Below are positions 1-7,176 of a stretch of 9,020 nucleotides of DNA, in pieces. How positions within the stretch are numbered: the first letter of the stretch is position 1; each line of letters starts with the position of its first letter. A program made the translations under genes and the position numbers. The notes under the pieces are model-generated. The model was not told the DNA's origin. It searched no databases and saw nothing but the letters and a program-made list of their open reading frames with translations. The stretch comes from Pseudomonadota bacterium (GTDB taxonomy: Bacteria; Desulfobacterota; Syntrophobacteria; Syntrophobacterales; Syntrophobacteraceae), in assembly GCA_023442755.1 (NCBI GenBank), contig JAEZXS010000200.1:1-9020 (forward strand). The letters run 5' to 3'.

Positions 1-2
1 GG

Positions 3-22
3 ATTCCGGCTTTCGCCGGAAT
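3..22. repeat. Extragenic palindrome (ATTCCGGC hairpin)
   Basis: A perfect 8-bp inverted repeat, ATTCCGGC and GCCGGAAT, surrounds a TTTC loop. Palindromes of this kind, followed by GAC as here, are dispersed in many copies between genes in numerous proteobacterial genomes. Their translation gives the familiar spurious peptide IPAKAGI. It may act as a transcript-stabilising or terminating hairpin for whatever lies left of the window. The stem is directly visible; membership of a dispersed repeat family is from general knowledge and cannot be shown from one copy. Confidence 0.6.
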
Positions 23-60
23 GACGATTACGATGATTTTAGAGTTTGTCATCAATCTGA

Positions 61-86
61 CCACGCCCACAGGGCGTGGGTTTCTA
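61..86. terminator. Possible terminator-like hairpin
   Basis: CCACGCCC (61-68) and GGGCGTGG (72-79) form a perfect 8-bp GC-rich stem around an ACA loop, followed by GTTTCT. The short T tract makes it only a weak rho-independent terminator for a + strand gene ending left of the window. It could equally be part of a small repeat or the imprint of a mobile element end, since hairpins like this occur at the ends of IS200/IS605-type elements. No transposase is visible here, so the role is open. Confidence 0.3.
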
Positions 87-301
87 CTGCCGGGGTTCGT
101 TTCTGAATAGATACCGCTGCCACGATCTTTTTCCCCCTCCGCATGAGAAATCCGGTTTGCCGCCATCAATCGGTCAGTGCATTTTTGGATAAAAGCCGGC
201 TCGATAATGGCCCGCCCGGCCAAAATAGAGAGACTCATCAGCATCTTTTTCCCTGCTACATTGAATCATTTTTTGCAAAGCTATTAAATTGCTTCTCCTT
301 A

Positions 302-330
302 TTCGCATAACATAGCGATATAGTTATTAT
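302..330 (+). promoter_or_regulatory. Candidate sigma-70 type promoter of the operon
   Basis: In the AT-rich tract before the large kinase, TTCGCA (302-307, 4 of 6 to TTGACA) and TATTAT (325-330, 5 of 6 to TATAAT) are separated by 17 bases. Transcription would begin near 337, giving a leader of about 115 nt. A second possible pair lies just upstream: TTGAAT at 261-266 and TTAAAT at 284-289, also 17 bases apart. Such matches are common in AT-rich DNA, so the position is tentative. No promoter of similar quality was seen between the downstream genes. Confidence 0.3.
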
Positions 331-433
331 ATTGTTAATTTTACCGGCAAAGAATTTGATATGCCATTTCTGTTCAAGGCTATCTTGCGCGAAATGTGTC
401 TCAATGCAGTCCGGCCGGCAGCAGAATGGGAAA

Positions 434-438
434 GGGAG
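434..438 (+). promoter_or_regulatory. Ribosome binding site deciding the ATG at 452
   Basis: GGGAG within AAAGGGAGA lies 13 nt before the ATG at 452. The spacing is slightly long, but this is the only purine-rich Shine-Dalgarno-like run near any candidate start in this frame. The in-frame alternatives, TTG at 332 and ATG at 404, have none. Confidence 0.5.
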
Positions 439-451
439 AAACAACAGAACC

Positions 452-3400
452 ATGGAACGCCGGCAAAGAACTAATCGCAAAGTGGGAGCAAACGACGCCC
501 AGCTAAATGAGCTTTTGGCTGCATTGCGGGCTGTGCGAAATGGGGATTTTTCCGTCCGGCTTGGGTACACCGCAGACGGCATGATGAACGAGATCGCCAG
601 TGCGTTCAACCAGGTTGCCATCTTGAACGAGCAGATCACCGGGGAGCTTGTTCGGATCAACACGGTGGTTGGCCTGGAAGGAAACATGGCGGAACGCGCC
701 TCGCTGGGCGAGGTAAGCGGCGGATGGAAAACCGGAGTGGATTCCATAAACTCCCTCATCGTCAACCTGGCGCAGCCTACCGCGGAAACGGCACGGGTGC
801 TCACTGCGGTTGCACGCGGCGACCTGTCGCGCAAGATGGATCTCGAAATCGACAGCAGACCCCTCCAGGGAGAGTTTCTGGCAATCGGGAATGTTGTAAA
901 CACGATGGTGGACCAGCTCAACGGCTTTGCCTCTGAAGTAACCCGTGTAGCTCGCGAGGTGGGGACCGAGGGAGTTCTCGGCGGGCAGGCTGAGATGCTC
1001 GGAGTATCGGGAGTCTGGAAGGACCTGACCGACAGCGTTAATGCGATGGCCGGGAGTCTCACCTCCCAGGTTCGAAATATTGCTGAAGTCACAACAGCCG
1101 TGGCCGAAGGCGATCTTTCCAAGAAGATCACCGTCGAGGCAAGCGGCGAGATCCTCGAACTCAAGGACACAATCAACCGCATGGTGGACAATCTCAACAC
1201 GTTCGCCGGCGAGGTTACCCGTGTGGCATGGGAGGTGGGCACCAAGGGAAAGCTTGGCGGCCAGGCGCAAGTGCCCGGAGTATCGGGGGTGTGGAAGAAT
1301 TTAACCGACAGCGTGAACGCCATGGCCGGGAGTCTTACCTCTCAGGTCCGTAACATAGCAGAGGTCACGACAGCCGTTGCTCTGGGAGATCTTTCCAAAA
1401 AAATTACCGTCGAGGCAAGCGGTGAAATCCTCCAGCTAAAAGACACCATCAACAAAATGGTGGACCAACTCAATGCGTTCGGGTCGGAAGTCACGCGCGT
1501 GGCGCGCGAGGTCGGAACAGAAGGAAAGCTTGGCGGCCAGGCACAAGTGCCCGGCGTTGCCGGCGTATGGAAAGACCTCACCGAAAACGTAAACGCCATG
1601 GCCGGAAGTCTGACATCCCAGGTGCGGGATATCGCCAAGGTCACCACCGCCGTTGCAAACGGAGATCTCTCGCGAAAAATTACCGTTGAAGCCAGAGGCG
1701 AAATCCTGGAGCTCAAGGACACTATCAATAGAATGGTGGACCAGCTCAATACCTTTGCATCGGAAGTTACCCGTGTCGCAAGGGAAGTTGGTACTGAAGG
1801 CAAGCTGGGCGGCCAGGCCTATGTTCGGGGAGTTCCGGGCGTCTGGAAGGATCTTACCGATAATGTTAACCAAATGGCCAGCAATCTGACCGACCAGGTT
1901 CGAAACATCGCCCTCGTTACGACAGCCGTTGCAAACGGCGATCTCTCGCAGAAGATCACCGTCGAGGCTAAAGGCGAGATCCTTCAACTCAAGAATACCG
2001 TCAACAAGATGGTGGACCTGCTCAACACTTTCGGTTCGGAAGTCACCCGTGTGGCGAGGGAGGTCGGCACAGACGGAAAACTCGGCGGCCAGGCACAGGC
2101 GAGCGGAGTTGCCGGCGCATGGAAAGCCCTTACCGATAACGTTAACGCCATGGCAGGCGCACTCACCTCTCAAGTGCGCGACATTGCCAAGGTCACCATT
2201 GCCGTCGCCAATGGCGACCTCTCACAGAAGATCACGGTAGAAGCAAGGGGTGAGATCGTAGAGCTTAAGGACACCATCAACAAGATGGTTGACCAGCTCA
2301 ATGCGTTTGCGTCTGAAGTCACACGCGTCGCAAGGGAAGTCGGCACCGAAGGAAAACTCGGAGGCCAGGCACAGGTAAGAGGTGTATCGGGGGTCTGGAA
2401 GGACCTTACCGATAACGTTAACCAACTCGCCGGAAACCTCACCATCCAGGTGCGCGCCATCGCAGATGTTGCAACCGCGGTGAGCCAGGGCGATCTCTCC
2501 CGGTCCATTACAGTGGAAGCCTTCGGAGAGGTGGCCGAGCTAAAGGATAACGTTAACCGGATGATCAGCACCTTGCGCGACACGACACGCCGCAATGAGG
2601 AACAGGATTGGCTGAAAACAAACCTTGCCCGGTTTACCCGGATGCTGCCCGGCCAAAGGGACCTGCAGACGGTAGCCCAACTCGTGATGTCGGAACTCAC
2701 GCCACTTGTAAACGGGCATCAGGGTGTTTTCTATCTAATGGACACCGGCGGCGCCGACGAGTCTCTCAAGCTCCTCAGCAGCTATGCCTACGTAGCGCGA
2801 AGAAACATCTCCAACAGGTGGCTTCCCGGTGAAGGGCTGGTTGGACAGTGCGCTCTCGAAAAGAAGCCAATCCTCCTGTTCGACGTTCCGGACGATTACG
2901 TCAGGATCACTTCCGGCTTGAGCGACAGCAAGCCGAGAAACATCATCGTGCTTCCGGTCGTCTTCAAGGGACGAGTCCTGGCAGTGGTCGAGATTGCCTC
3001 CCACCGATACTTCAGTCAAACCCACATTGCTTTCCTGGAGCAACTCATGGAGAGTCTCGGGGTTGTTCTGAATATGATACAGGCCAGCATGCGCACCGAG
3101 GAGCTTCTCAAGCAGTCGCAGAAGCTCGCAGAAGAGCTGCAGATAAAGCAGGCGGACCTCACAAGCTCCAACAAGGAACTCGAAGAACAGGCCCAGGCGC
3201 TCAAACACTCCCAGGACCAGCTCCAGGCGCAGCAGGAGGAGTTGAGAAAAGCCAACGATGAACTTGAAGATAAAGCGAGAAGGCTCGAAGAACAAAAGCA
3301 AATGGTGGAGATTAAAAACAGCGAACTCGAATTGACGCAGGCTTCTCTTGAAGAGAAAGCCGAGCAACTCGCCATTACCTCCAGGTACAAGTCCGAGTTC

Positions 3401-5512
3401 CTCGCCAATATGTCCCATGAGCTGAGAACGCCGCTGAACAGTCTACTCCTCCTCTCCGGGCTTCTTGGCGAGAACAGGGACAATAACCTTACGAGCAAAC
3501 AAATCGAGTACGTGCAGACCCTCCACTCTAGCGCGGAGGACCTGCTCGCCATTATAAACGAGATACTTGATCTTTCTAAGATCGAGGCCGGCAGAATGGA
3601 AGTGAACGTCACGGCCTTCGCTCCATCCGAAATACGTGCTTATGTCGAACCCGCCTTCCGGCAATTAGCCGAGCAGAAGGGGCTGAATTTTCAAGTCAGG
3701 ATCGCGGAGGACCTGCCCCCGATGATAAGGACGGACAGGCATCGGCTGGAACAAGTTCTGCGAAACCTCCTGTCAAATGCCTTCAAATTCACCGAAAGAG
3801 GCGGCGTAACCCTGGAAGTGAGCCCCCCGGAGCCCGACGTTCGATTCGAGAGCCCGGCACTCAGGCACTCCGGCCAGGTCATAGCTTTCAGTGTAAAGGA
3901 CACGGGCATCGGGATTCCAAATGAGAAACAGAAGATCGTCTGGGAGGCATTTGAGCAGGTTGATGCAACTGCAGGCAGGAAGTTCGGCGGAACAGGCCTG
4001 GGCTTGACCATCAGCCGTGAAATTGCGCGGCTTTTGGGCGGCGAGGTACACCTTCTCAGTGAGAAAGGTGTTGGCAGCGCATTTACACTCTATCTTCCCG
4101 CACGCTACCCGCCGGCTTCTGCGGCAACGCCCGCCCGGCCCGAGGCGCCGGGTTCCAGGTTACAGCGGGACCATGTTGCAGACCCCTCCCCTGGATCGGC
4201 GAAGGTCGATATTGCCCCTGCGCACGCCAATGTGGATCATGCGATCGTGACCGATATCTCAACAATGTATGAAACTATCGACGACCGCTATGAGATTCGG
4301 GAGGGCGACAGAGTGGTTCTCATCATCGACGATGATGAGAACCTGTCAGGTACTATTAGAGACATGGCGCACAAACGTGGCCTCAGGGCCCTGGTGGCGC
4401 TGAGGGGGGACATCGGCCTCGCCCTGGCGCATGAGTTCAAGCCCGATGCCGTCATTTTGGATATCAAGCTGCCCGTTCTAGACGGTTGGACTATCCTTGA
4501 ACGTTTGAAGGGCCATCCGGACTTGAGGCACATTCCCGTCCTCATAATATCCGTTTTGGATGAACGCAAAAGGGCCGTCTACAGCGGAGCCCTCGACTAC
4601 CTGACCAAACCCGTAGACAAACAGTCGCTCGACAACATGTTTGAAGTAATCGAGAAATTTCAGGCACGGGGCGCCAGGCAGCTTCTCGTTATAGAAAACG
4701 ATGAACAGACGCGAGGCGAAGTCGTACGCCTTATTGGCAATGGCGATGTGCACACCGTCGCCGTGGGAGACGGCGCTCAAGCGCTGGCAGAACTGAGGGG
4801 GCATCGATTCGATTGCATAGTGCTCGATCCGAACTTACCGGATATGAACAGCAGCGATCTTCTGGAACGAGCGGTCGCCGAGCTTGGAGTGCGTGACATT
4901 CCGGTAATCGTCTATCATCCGAAGAACCGGATGTCAGGCCAGGCTGAAGAACTCGACATGTACTCCGATGCGGACATCATTAAGTATGCCGATTCTCCGG
5001 CCCGTCTGCTTGATGAGATTACGCTTTTCCTACACCTGGCGGAAATAAAACTCCCGCAGGACAGTCAGCGAATGATCAGAGGACTATATGAACCCGCTTC
5101 TGCCTTTGCGGGAAAGAAGGTCCTCATCGTGGATGACGATATGAGGAATGTCTTTGCCCTTGCCAGTGTTCTTGAAACCCAGGGGATCAAGGTCAAATTC
5201 GCAAAAAACGGCAGGGACGGCATCGCCGCCCTGGAGGCCGCCCCCGATATTGACATGGTGCTGATGGATATCATGATGCCTGAAATGGATGGTTTTGAGA
5301 CCATGCGGATCATCCGCCGCAATGATCAATATGCCCGCCTGCCTATTGTCGCCTTGACCGCGAAGGCAATGAAGGGAGACCGCGAGAAGTGCTACGAAGC
5401 AGGAGCATCGGACTATATCAGCAAACCCGTGGATGTGGGGCGTTTGATTTCCGTGCTCAAACTGTGGTTCCACATTCCTTATGAAAGGCACGAAATGCTT
5501 GGCGCAGCATAG
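452..5512 (+). CDS. Poly-HAMP GAF hybrid histidine kinase, three receivers
   Basis: This encodes a soluble hybrid sensor kinase of 1686 aa that would autophosphorylate on histidine and pass the phosphoryl group to receiver aspartates. Residues about 18-712 form a HAMP array: eight GD[LF]S signatures with Gly at 31, 123, 220, 312, 404, 496, 588 and 680, alternating with HAMP-like EVTRVAREVG segments, so about 15 HAMP-like modules. A GAF domain (719-876) and a long Glu/Gln/Lys-rich coiled coil (880-980) follow. The HisKA motif SHELRTPLN has His989. The HATPase has Asn1109, DTGIGIP at 1150 and FGGTGLGL at 1178. Receiver 1 (1287-1402) has Asp1337 and Lys1386. Receiver 2 (1411-1525) has Asp1459 and Lys1511, but His1489 replaces the usual switch Thr/Ser. 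Receiver 3 (1556-1675) is canonical, with Asp1606 and Lys1658. No signal peptide or membrane segment is visible. The array resembles fungal group III (Nik1/Os-1) kinases. Domain calls are firm; the stimulus is unknown. The ATG at 452 is chosen for its upstream GGGAG. Confidence 0.95.
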   Translation: MERRQRTNRKVGANDAQLNELLAALRAVRNGDFSVRLGYTADGMMNEIASAFNQVAILNEQITGELVRINTVVGLEGNMAERASLGEVSGGWKTGVDSINSLIVNLAQPTAETARVLTAVARGDLSRKMDLEIDSRPLQGEFLAIGNVVNTMVDQLNGFASEVTRVAREVGTEGVLGGQAEMLGVSGVWKDLTDSVNAMAGSLTSQVRNIAEVTTAVAEGDLSKKITVEASGEILELKDTINRMVDNLNTFAGEVTRVAWEVGTKGKLGGQAQVPGVSGVWKNLTDSVNAMAGSLTSQVRNIAEVTTAVALGDLSKKITVEASGEILQLKDTINKMVDQLNAFGSEVTRVAREVGTEGKLGGQAQVPGVAGVWKDLTENVNAMAGSLTSQVRDIAKVTTAVANGDLSRKITVEARGEILELKDTINRMVDQLNTFASEVTRVAREVGTEGKLGGQAYVRGVPGVWKDLTDNVNQMASNLTDQVRNIALVTTAVANGDLSQKITVEAKGEILQLKNTVNKMVDLLNTFGSEVTRVAREVGTDGKLGGQAQASGVAGAWKALTDNVNAMAGALTSQVRDIAKVTIAVANGDLSQKITVEARGEIVELKDTINKMVDQLNAFASEVTRVAREVGTEGKLGGQAQVRGVSGVWKDLTDNVNQLAGNLTIQVRAIADVATAVSQGDLSRSITVEAFGEVAELKDNVNRMISTLRDTTRRNEEQDWLKTNLARFTRMLPGQRDLQTVAQLVMSELTPLVNGHQGVFYLMDTGGADESLKLLSSYAYVARRNISNRWLPGEGLVGQCALEKKPILLFDVPDDYVRITSGLSDSKPRNIIVLPVVFKGRVLAVVEIASHRYFSQTHIAFLEQLMESLGVVLNMIQASMRTEELLKQSQKLAEELQIKQADLTSSNKELEEQAQALKHSQDQLQAQQEELRKANDELEDKARRLEEQKQMVEIKNSELELTQASLEEKAEQLAITSRYKSEFLANMSHELRTPLNSLLLLSGLLGENRDNNLTSKQIEYVQTLHSSAEDLLAIINEILDLSKIEAGRMEVNVTAFAPSEIRAYVEPAFRQLAEQKGLNFQVRIAEDLPPMIRTDRHRLEQVLRNLLSNAFKFTERGGVTLEVSPPEPDVRFESPALRHSGQVIAFSVKDTGIGIPNEKQKIVWEAFEQVDATAGRKFGGTGLGLTISREIARLLGGEVHLLSEKGVGSAFTLYLPARYPPASAATPARPEAPGSRLQRDHVADPSPGSAKVDIAPAHANVDHAIVTDISTMYETIDDRYEIREGDRVVLIIDDDENLSGTIRDMAHKRGLRALVALRGDIGLALAHEFKPDAVILDIKLPVLDGWTILERLKGHPDLRHIPVLIISVLDERKRAVYSGALDYLTKPVDKQSLDNMFEVIEKFQARGARQLLVIENDEQTRGEVVRLIGNGDVHTVAVGDGAQALAELRGHRFDCIVLDPNLPDMNSSDLLERAVAELGVRDIPVIVYHPKNRMSGQAEELDMYSDADIIKYADSPARLLDEITLFLHLAEIKLPQDSQRMIRGLYEPASAFAGKKVLIVDDDMRNVFALASVLETQGIKVKFAKNGRDGIAALEAAPDIDMVLMDIMMPEMDGFETMRIIRRNDQYARLPIVALTAKAMKGDREKCYEAGASDYISKPVDVGRLISVLKLWFHIPYERHEMLGAA
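1055..2434 (+). repeat. Five tandem 276-bp repeats encoding HAMP units
   Basis: Five consecutive in-frame units start at 1055, 1331, 1607, 1883 and 2159, each exactly 276 bp (92 codons), with a partial sixth from 2435 to about 2584. A longer, divergent unit of 97 codons precedes them. Each unit encodes a canonical HAMP (AVA-GDLS-KITVEA-GEI-ELK-TIN-MVD-LN) followed by a second HAMP-like helix pair (EVTRVAREVGTEGKLGGQA, then GVWKDLTDNVN-MA). The copies agree closely in protein but differ at many third codon positions, so they are old duplications kept alike by selection. One unit carries Trp260 where the others have Arg in VARE. Confidence 0.9.
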
Positions 5513-5572
5513 TCGCGACCGGCAATCACCCGTCACGAAGGGCACGCAAAGGCCGAGTTGGCATAACTTCTT

Positions 5573-5599
5573 CCCTGTTTAGGGGGATTGTGTGCGGAG
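5573..5599 (+). promoter_or_regulatory. Small hairpin and ribosome binding site before second kinase
   Basis: The 93-bp gap (5513-5605) has no convincing promoter or terminator, so read-through from the large kinase is likely. CCCT (5573-5576) and AGGG (5581-5584) can pair around GTTT. GGAG at 5596-5599 sits 6 nt before the ATG at 5606 and decides that start. AGGGGG at 5581-5586 is 13 nt from an in-frame ATG at 5600, a second possible start adding only two residues. Confidence 0.45.
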
Positions 5600-5605
5600 A
5601 TGAAG

Positions 5606-6727
5606 ATGAGCGGCGAGGAAAGAGTCAACATTCTGCTCGTGGACGACAAACCCGAGAACCTGGTGTCGCTGGAAGGGATCCTGGCAGCCCCCGAACATAA
5701 TATTATCACGGCACAGAGCGGTTTTAGGGCGCTTGAACTGATTCTTGAACAGGACTTCGCATTGATTCTGCTGGATGTACGCATGCCCACCATGGATGGA
5801 TTGGAGACTGCCAGACTGATCAAGCAGCGGGAAAAATCGCGTTACATTCCCATAATCTTTCTCACCGCAATCGGAGGAGACGAAAAGTTCATCTCCGAAG
5901 GATACGCTGCCGGCGCCGTGGACTATATCGTCAAGCCGGTTGATCCCTATATACTGAAATCAAAAGTTTCGGTCTTCGTTGAGCTGCACAAGCAGACTCA
6001 ACAGCTTGAGCGTTTGAACAGGAAGTTGCAGGAAACCGCTCACGCGCTTGAAGATGCCTATAAGGAGATGGAAGCGTTCACCTACTCCGTCTCTCACGAC
6101 CTTCGAACACCGCTCAGGGCAATGAGCAGTTTCAGCGAAAGACTCCTGGAAAAGTACTCCGGAAGCCTGGATGAGGAGGGAAAAGAATATGCTGCGCGCA
6201 TAAACGGGGCTGCCCAGCGCATGGCGGAGCTGATTGACGGACTGCTCACACTCTCACGCGCTACAAGAAGAGTCATCCAGAGCGAGCCGGTAGATCTCAG
6301 CTCCCTGGCTGAGCGGATAGCAAGGGACTTCAGCAGGTCACAGCCCGAGCGCAATGTGGAATTCACTATCGCCGAAGGGTTGACGGCGAATGGAGATCCC
6401 CGTTTGCTGCGATCCTTGCTGGAGAATCTGCTCGGCAACGCATGGAAATTTACCTCCTCCCGCGAACAGGCCCGGATCGAATTCGGAGCGGTTCCACAAG
6501 CAAACGGGAAAAAGGCATATTTCGTTCGCGACAATGGCATCGGGTTCAATATGGCCCATGCATCCAGGCTGTTCGGTGTCTTTGAGCGGCTGCACCCCGA
6601 AAAGCAGTTTCCCGGAACGGGCGTAGGACTTGCCACGGTGCAACGGATCGTTCAGAGGCACGGTGGCCACGCCTGGGCTGAAGGAGAGGTGGACAGGGGG
6701 GCTACTTTTTACTTCACGCTGGGATAA
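5606..6727 (+). CDS. Receiver-histidine kinase with phytochrome-type core
   Basis: The 373-aa soluble kinase carries its receiver at the N terminus. Receiver residues 7-120 show LLVDDKPEN with Asp13-Asp14, phosphoacceptor Asp57 in LLDVRMPTMDG, Thr in FLTA and Lys110 in YIVKPVD. A short coiled coil (about 122-155) leads to HisKA with SHDLRTPLR (His164). The HATPase has ENLLGNAWKF (Asn278), RDNGIGF (Asp309), a LFGVFERLH segment and GTGVGLATVQRI. This transmitter style is that of phytochrome-like kinases (Cph1 and bacteriophytochromes), but here a receiver replaces the photosensory module. The likely role is to have kinase activity tuned by phosphorylation of its own receiver, possibly by the large kinase upstream, and to signal to the stand-alone receiver 17 bp downstream. 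Partners are inferred from gene order. The protein ends soon after the HATPase and appears complete. The start is taken at 5606 for its GGAG at 6-nt spacing; ATG 5600 and TTG 5588 are alternatives. Confidence 0.93.
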   Translation: MSGEERVNILLVDDKPENLVSLEGILAAPEHNIITAQSGFRALELILEQDFALILLDVRMPTMDGLETARLIKQREKSRYIPIIFLTAIGGDEKFISEGYAAGAVDYIVKPVDPYILKSKVSVFVELHKQTQQLERLNRKLQETAHALEDAYKEMEAFTYSVSHDLRTPLRAMSSFSERLLEKYSGSLDEEGKEYAARINGAAQRMAELIDGLLTLSRATRRVIQSEPVDLSSLAERIARDFSRSQPERNVEFTIAEGLTANGDPRLLRSLLENLLGNAWKFTSSREQARIEFGAVPQANGKKAYFVRDNGIGFNMAHASRLFGVFERLHPEKQFPGTGVGLATVQRIVQRHGGHAWAEGEVDRGATFYFTLG

Positions 6728-6744
6728 AGGTTAGGAAATCAATA

Positions 6745-7176
6745 ATGATATTACTCGTGGAAGATGATCCCGATGATGAATTGCTTATGCAGATGGCCCT
6801 GAAGGATAGCAATATCGATTGCGAAATGGCCATAGCTCGCGACGGGGTCGAGGCCCTGGAATTTCTCTTTGGAAAGGGCAAACACGCCGGGCGTGATCCA
6901 GCCTTAATGCCGGCTCTTATTCTCCTGGACCTGAAGCTCCCCAAGATGAACGGCATCGATGTCTTGCGCCACATTCGCAGCCACGAGCGCACCAGGATGA
7001 TCCCGGTGGTCGTCCTTACCTCGTCGATTCAGGACCAGGATATGATTGACTGTTACAGGCTGTGCGCCAACAGCTATATCCAAAAGCCTCTGAATTTCGA
7101 CGAGTTCGCCCATGTTGTCCGGCAGCTGGGCATGTATTGGCTCAAGATCAACAAACTACCTGGAGGTCTTGCGTGA
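6745..7176 (+). CDS. Rcp1-like single-domain response regulator
   Basis: The 143-aa protein is a receiver domain with no output domain. The sequence opens directly with MILLVEDDPDDE (acidic pocket Glu6, Asp7, Asp8). Asp62 in LLDLKLPKMNG is the expected phosphorylation site, Thr lies in VVLTSS, and Lys114 is in SYIQKPLNF. The VEDDPDDE opening, the insert GKGKHAGRDP before the phosphorylation strand and the C-terminal GMYWL are typical of the Rcp1 family, small response regulators usually paired with phytochrome-like kinases. That fits the phytochrome-type transmitter encoded just upstream. It probably acts as a phosphoryl shuttle or a protein-interaction switch in the cytoplasm. AGGA at 6733-6736, 8 nt before the ATG, supports the start. 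The stop overlaps the next gene's GTG start. Family assignment is firm; the partner is inferred. Confidence 0.95.
   Translation: MILLVEDDPDDELLMQMALKDSNIDCEMAIARDGVEALEFLFGKGKHAGRDPALMPALILLDLKLPKMNGIDVLRHIRSHERTRMIPVVVLTSSIQDQDMIDCYRLCANSYIQKPLNFDEFAHVVRQLGMYWLKINKLPGGLA
7162..7166 (+). promoter_or_regulatory. Ribosome binding site deciding the GTG at 7173
   Basis: A perfect GGAGG lies 6 nt before GTG 7173, inside the end of the stand-alone receiver gene. It fixes the start of the third kinase despite the frame being open further upstream to 7062, where an ATG would force a 115-bp overlap. The GTGA overlap of start and stop codons suggests translational coupling. Confidence 0.85.

Larger units (their letters stand above)
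1..451. other. Upstream non-coding region and leader
   Basis: This stretch lies upstream of the large kinase gene. It contains two strong hairpins near its left end (3-22 and 61-79), mixed-composition DNA without a recognisable gene from about 80 to 250, and a markedly AT-rich tract from about 255 to 345 that probably carries the promoter. The kinase frame is open back to a TTG at 332. The 40 codons before the ATG at 452 give a cysteine- and arginine-rich peptide unlike the rest of the protein, and no ribosome binding site precedes the TTG, so I treat 332-451 as leader. A reverse-strand frame is open from an ATG at 244 to the window edge, but I do not call it as a gene. Confidence 0.6.

Noticed and set aside
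1..244. Reverse-strand frame from an ATG at 244, open to the window edge, with AGGGA 5 nt upstream
   Set aside because: The start context is reasonable, but the predicted peptide reads through both hairpins, and its end (IPAKAGI) is the known spurious translation of the extragenic palindrome. No family is recognisable. A partial gene cannot be wholly excluded without the neighbouring sequence.
332..451. N-terminal extension of the large kinase from TTG 332 or ATG 404
   Set aside because: Neither start has a ribosome binding site. The added peptide is Cys/Arg-rich and unlike the domain that follows, and TTG 332 would leave almost no leader after the best promoter candidate.
256..1323. Long reverse-strand open frame (355 codons), with similar ones across 1342-2700
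   Set aside because: They mirror the + strand HAMP repeats, have repetitive Ser/Thr/Pro/Arg-rich composition and no family resemblance. The + strand frame encodes clear domains throughout.
1055..2434. CRISPR-like or satellite repeat array
   Set aside because: The units are 276 bp, in frame and encode HAMP domains. There are no short identical repeats separated by unique spacers.
5558..5575. TTGGCATAACTTCTTCCC as a sigma-54 promoter before the second kinase
   Set aside because: The -24 GG element is present, but the -12 position lacks the required GC at the right spacing.
7062..7172. Upstream ATG for the third kinase at 7062
   Set aside because: It would overlap the stand-alone receiver gene by 115 bp and add non-receiver sequence before a normal receiver start. 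GTG 7173 has a perfect GGAGG at 6 nt.
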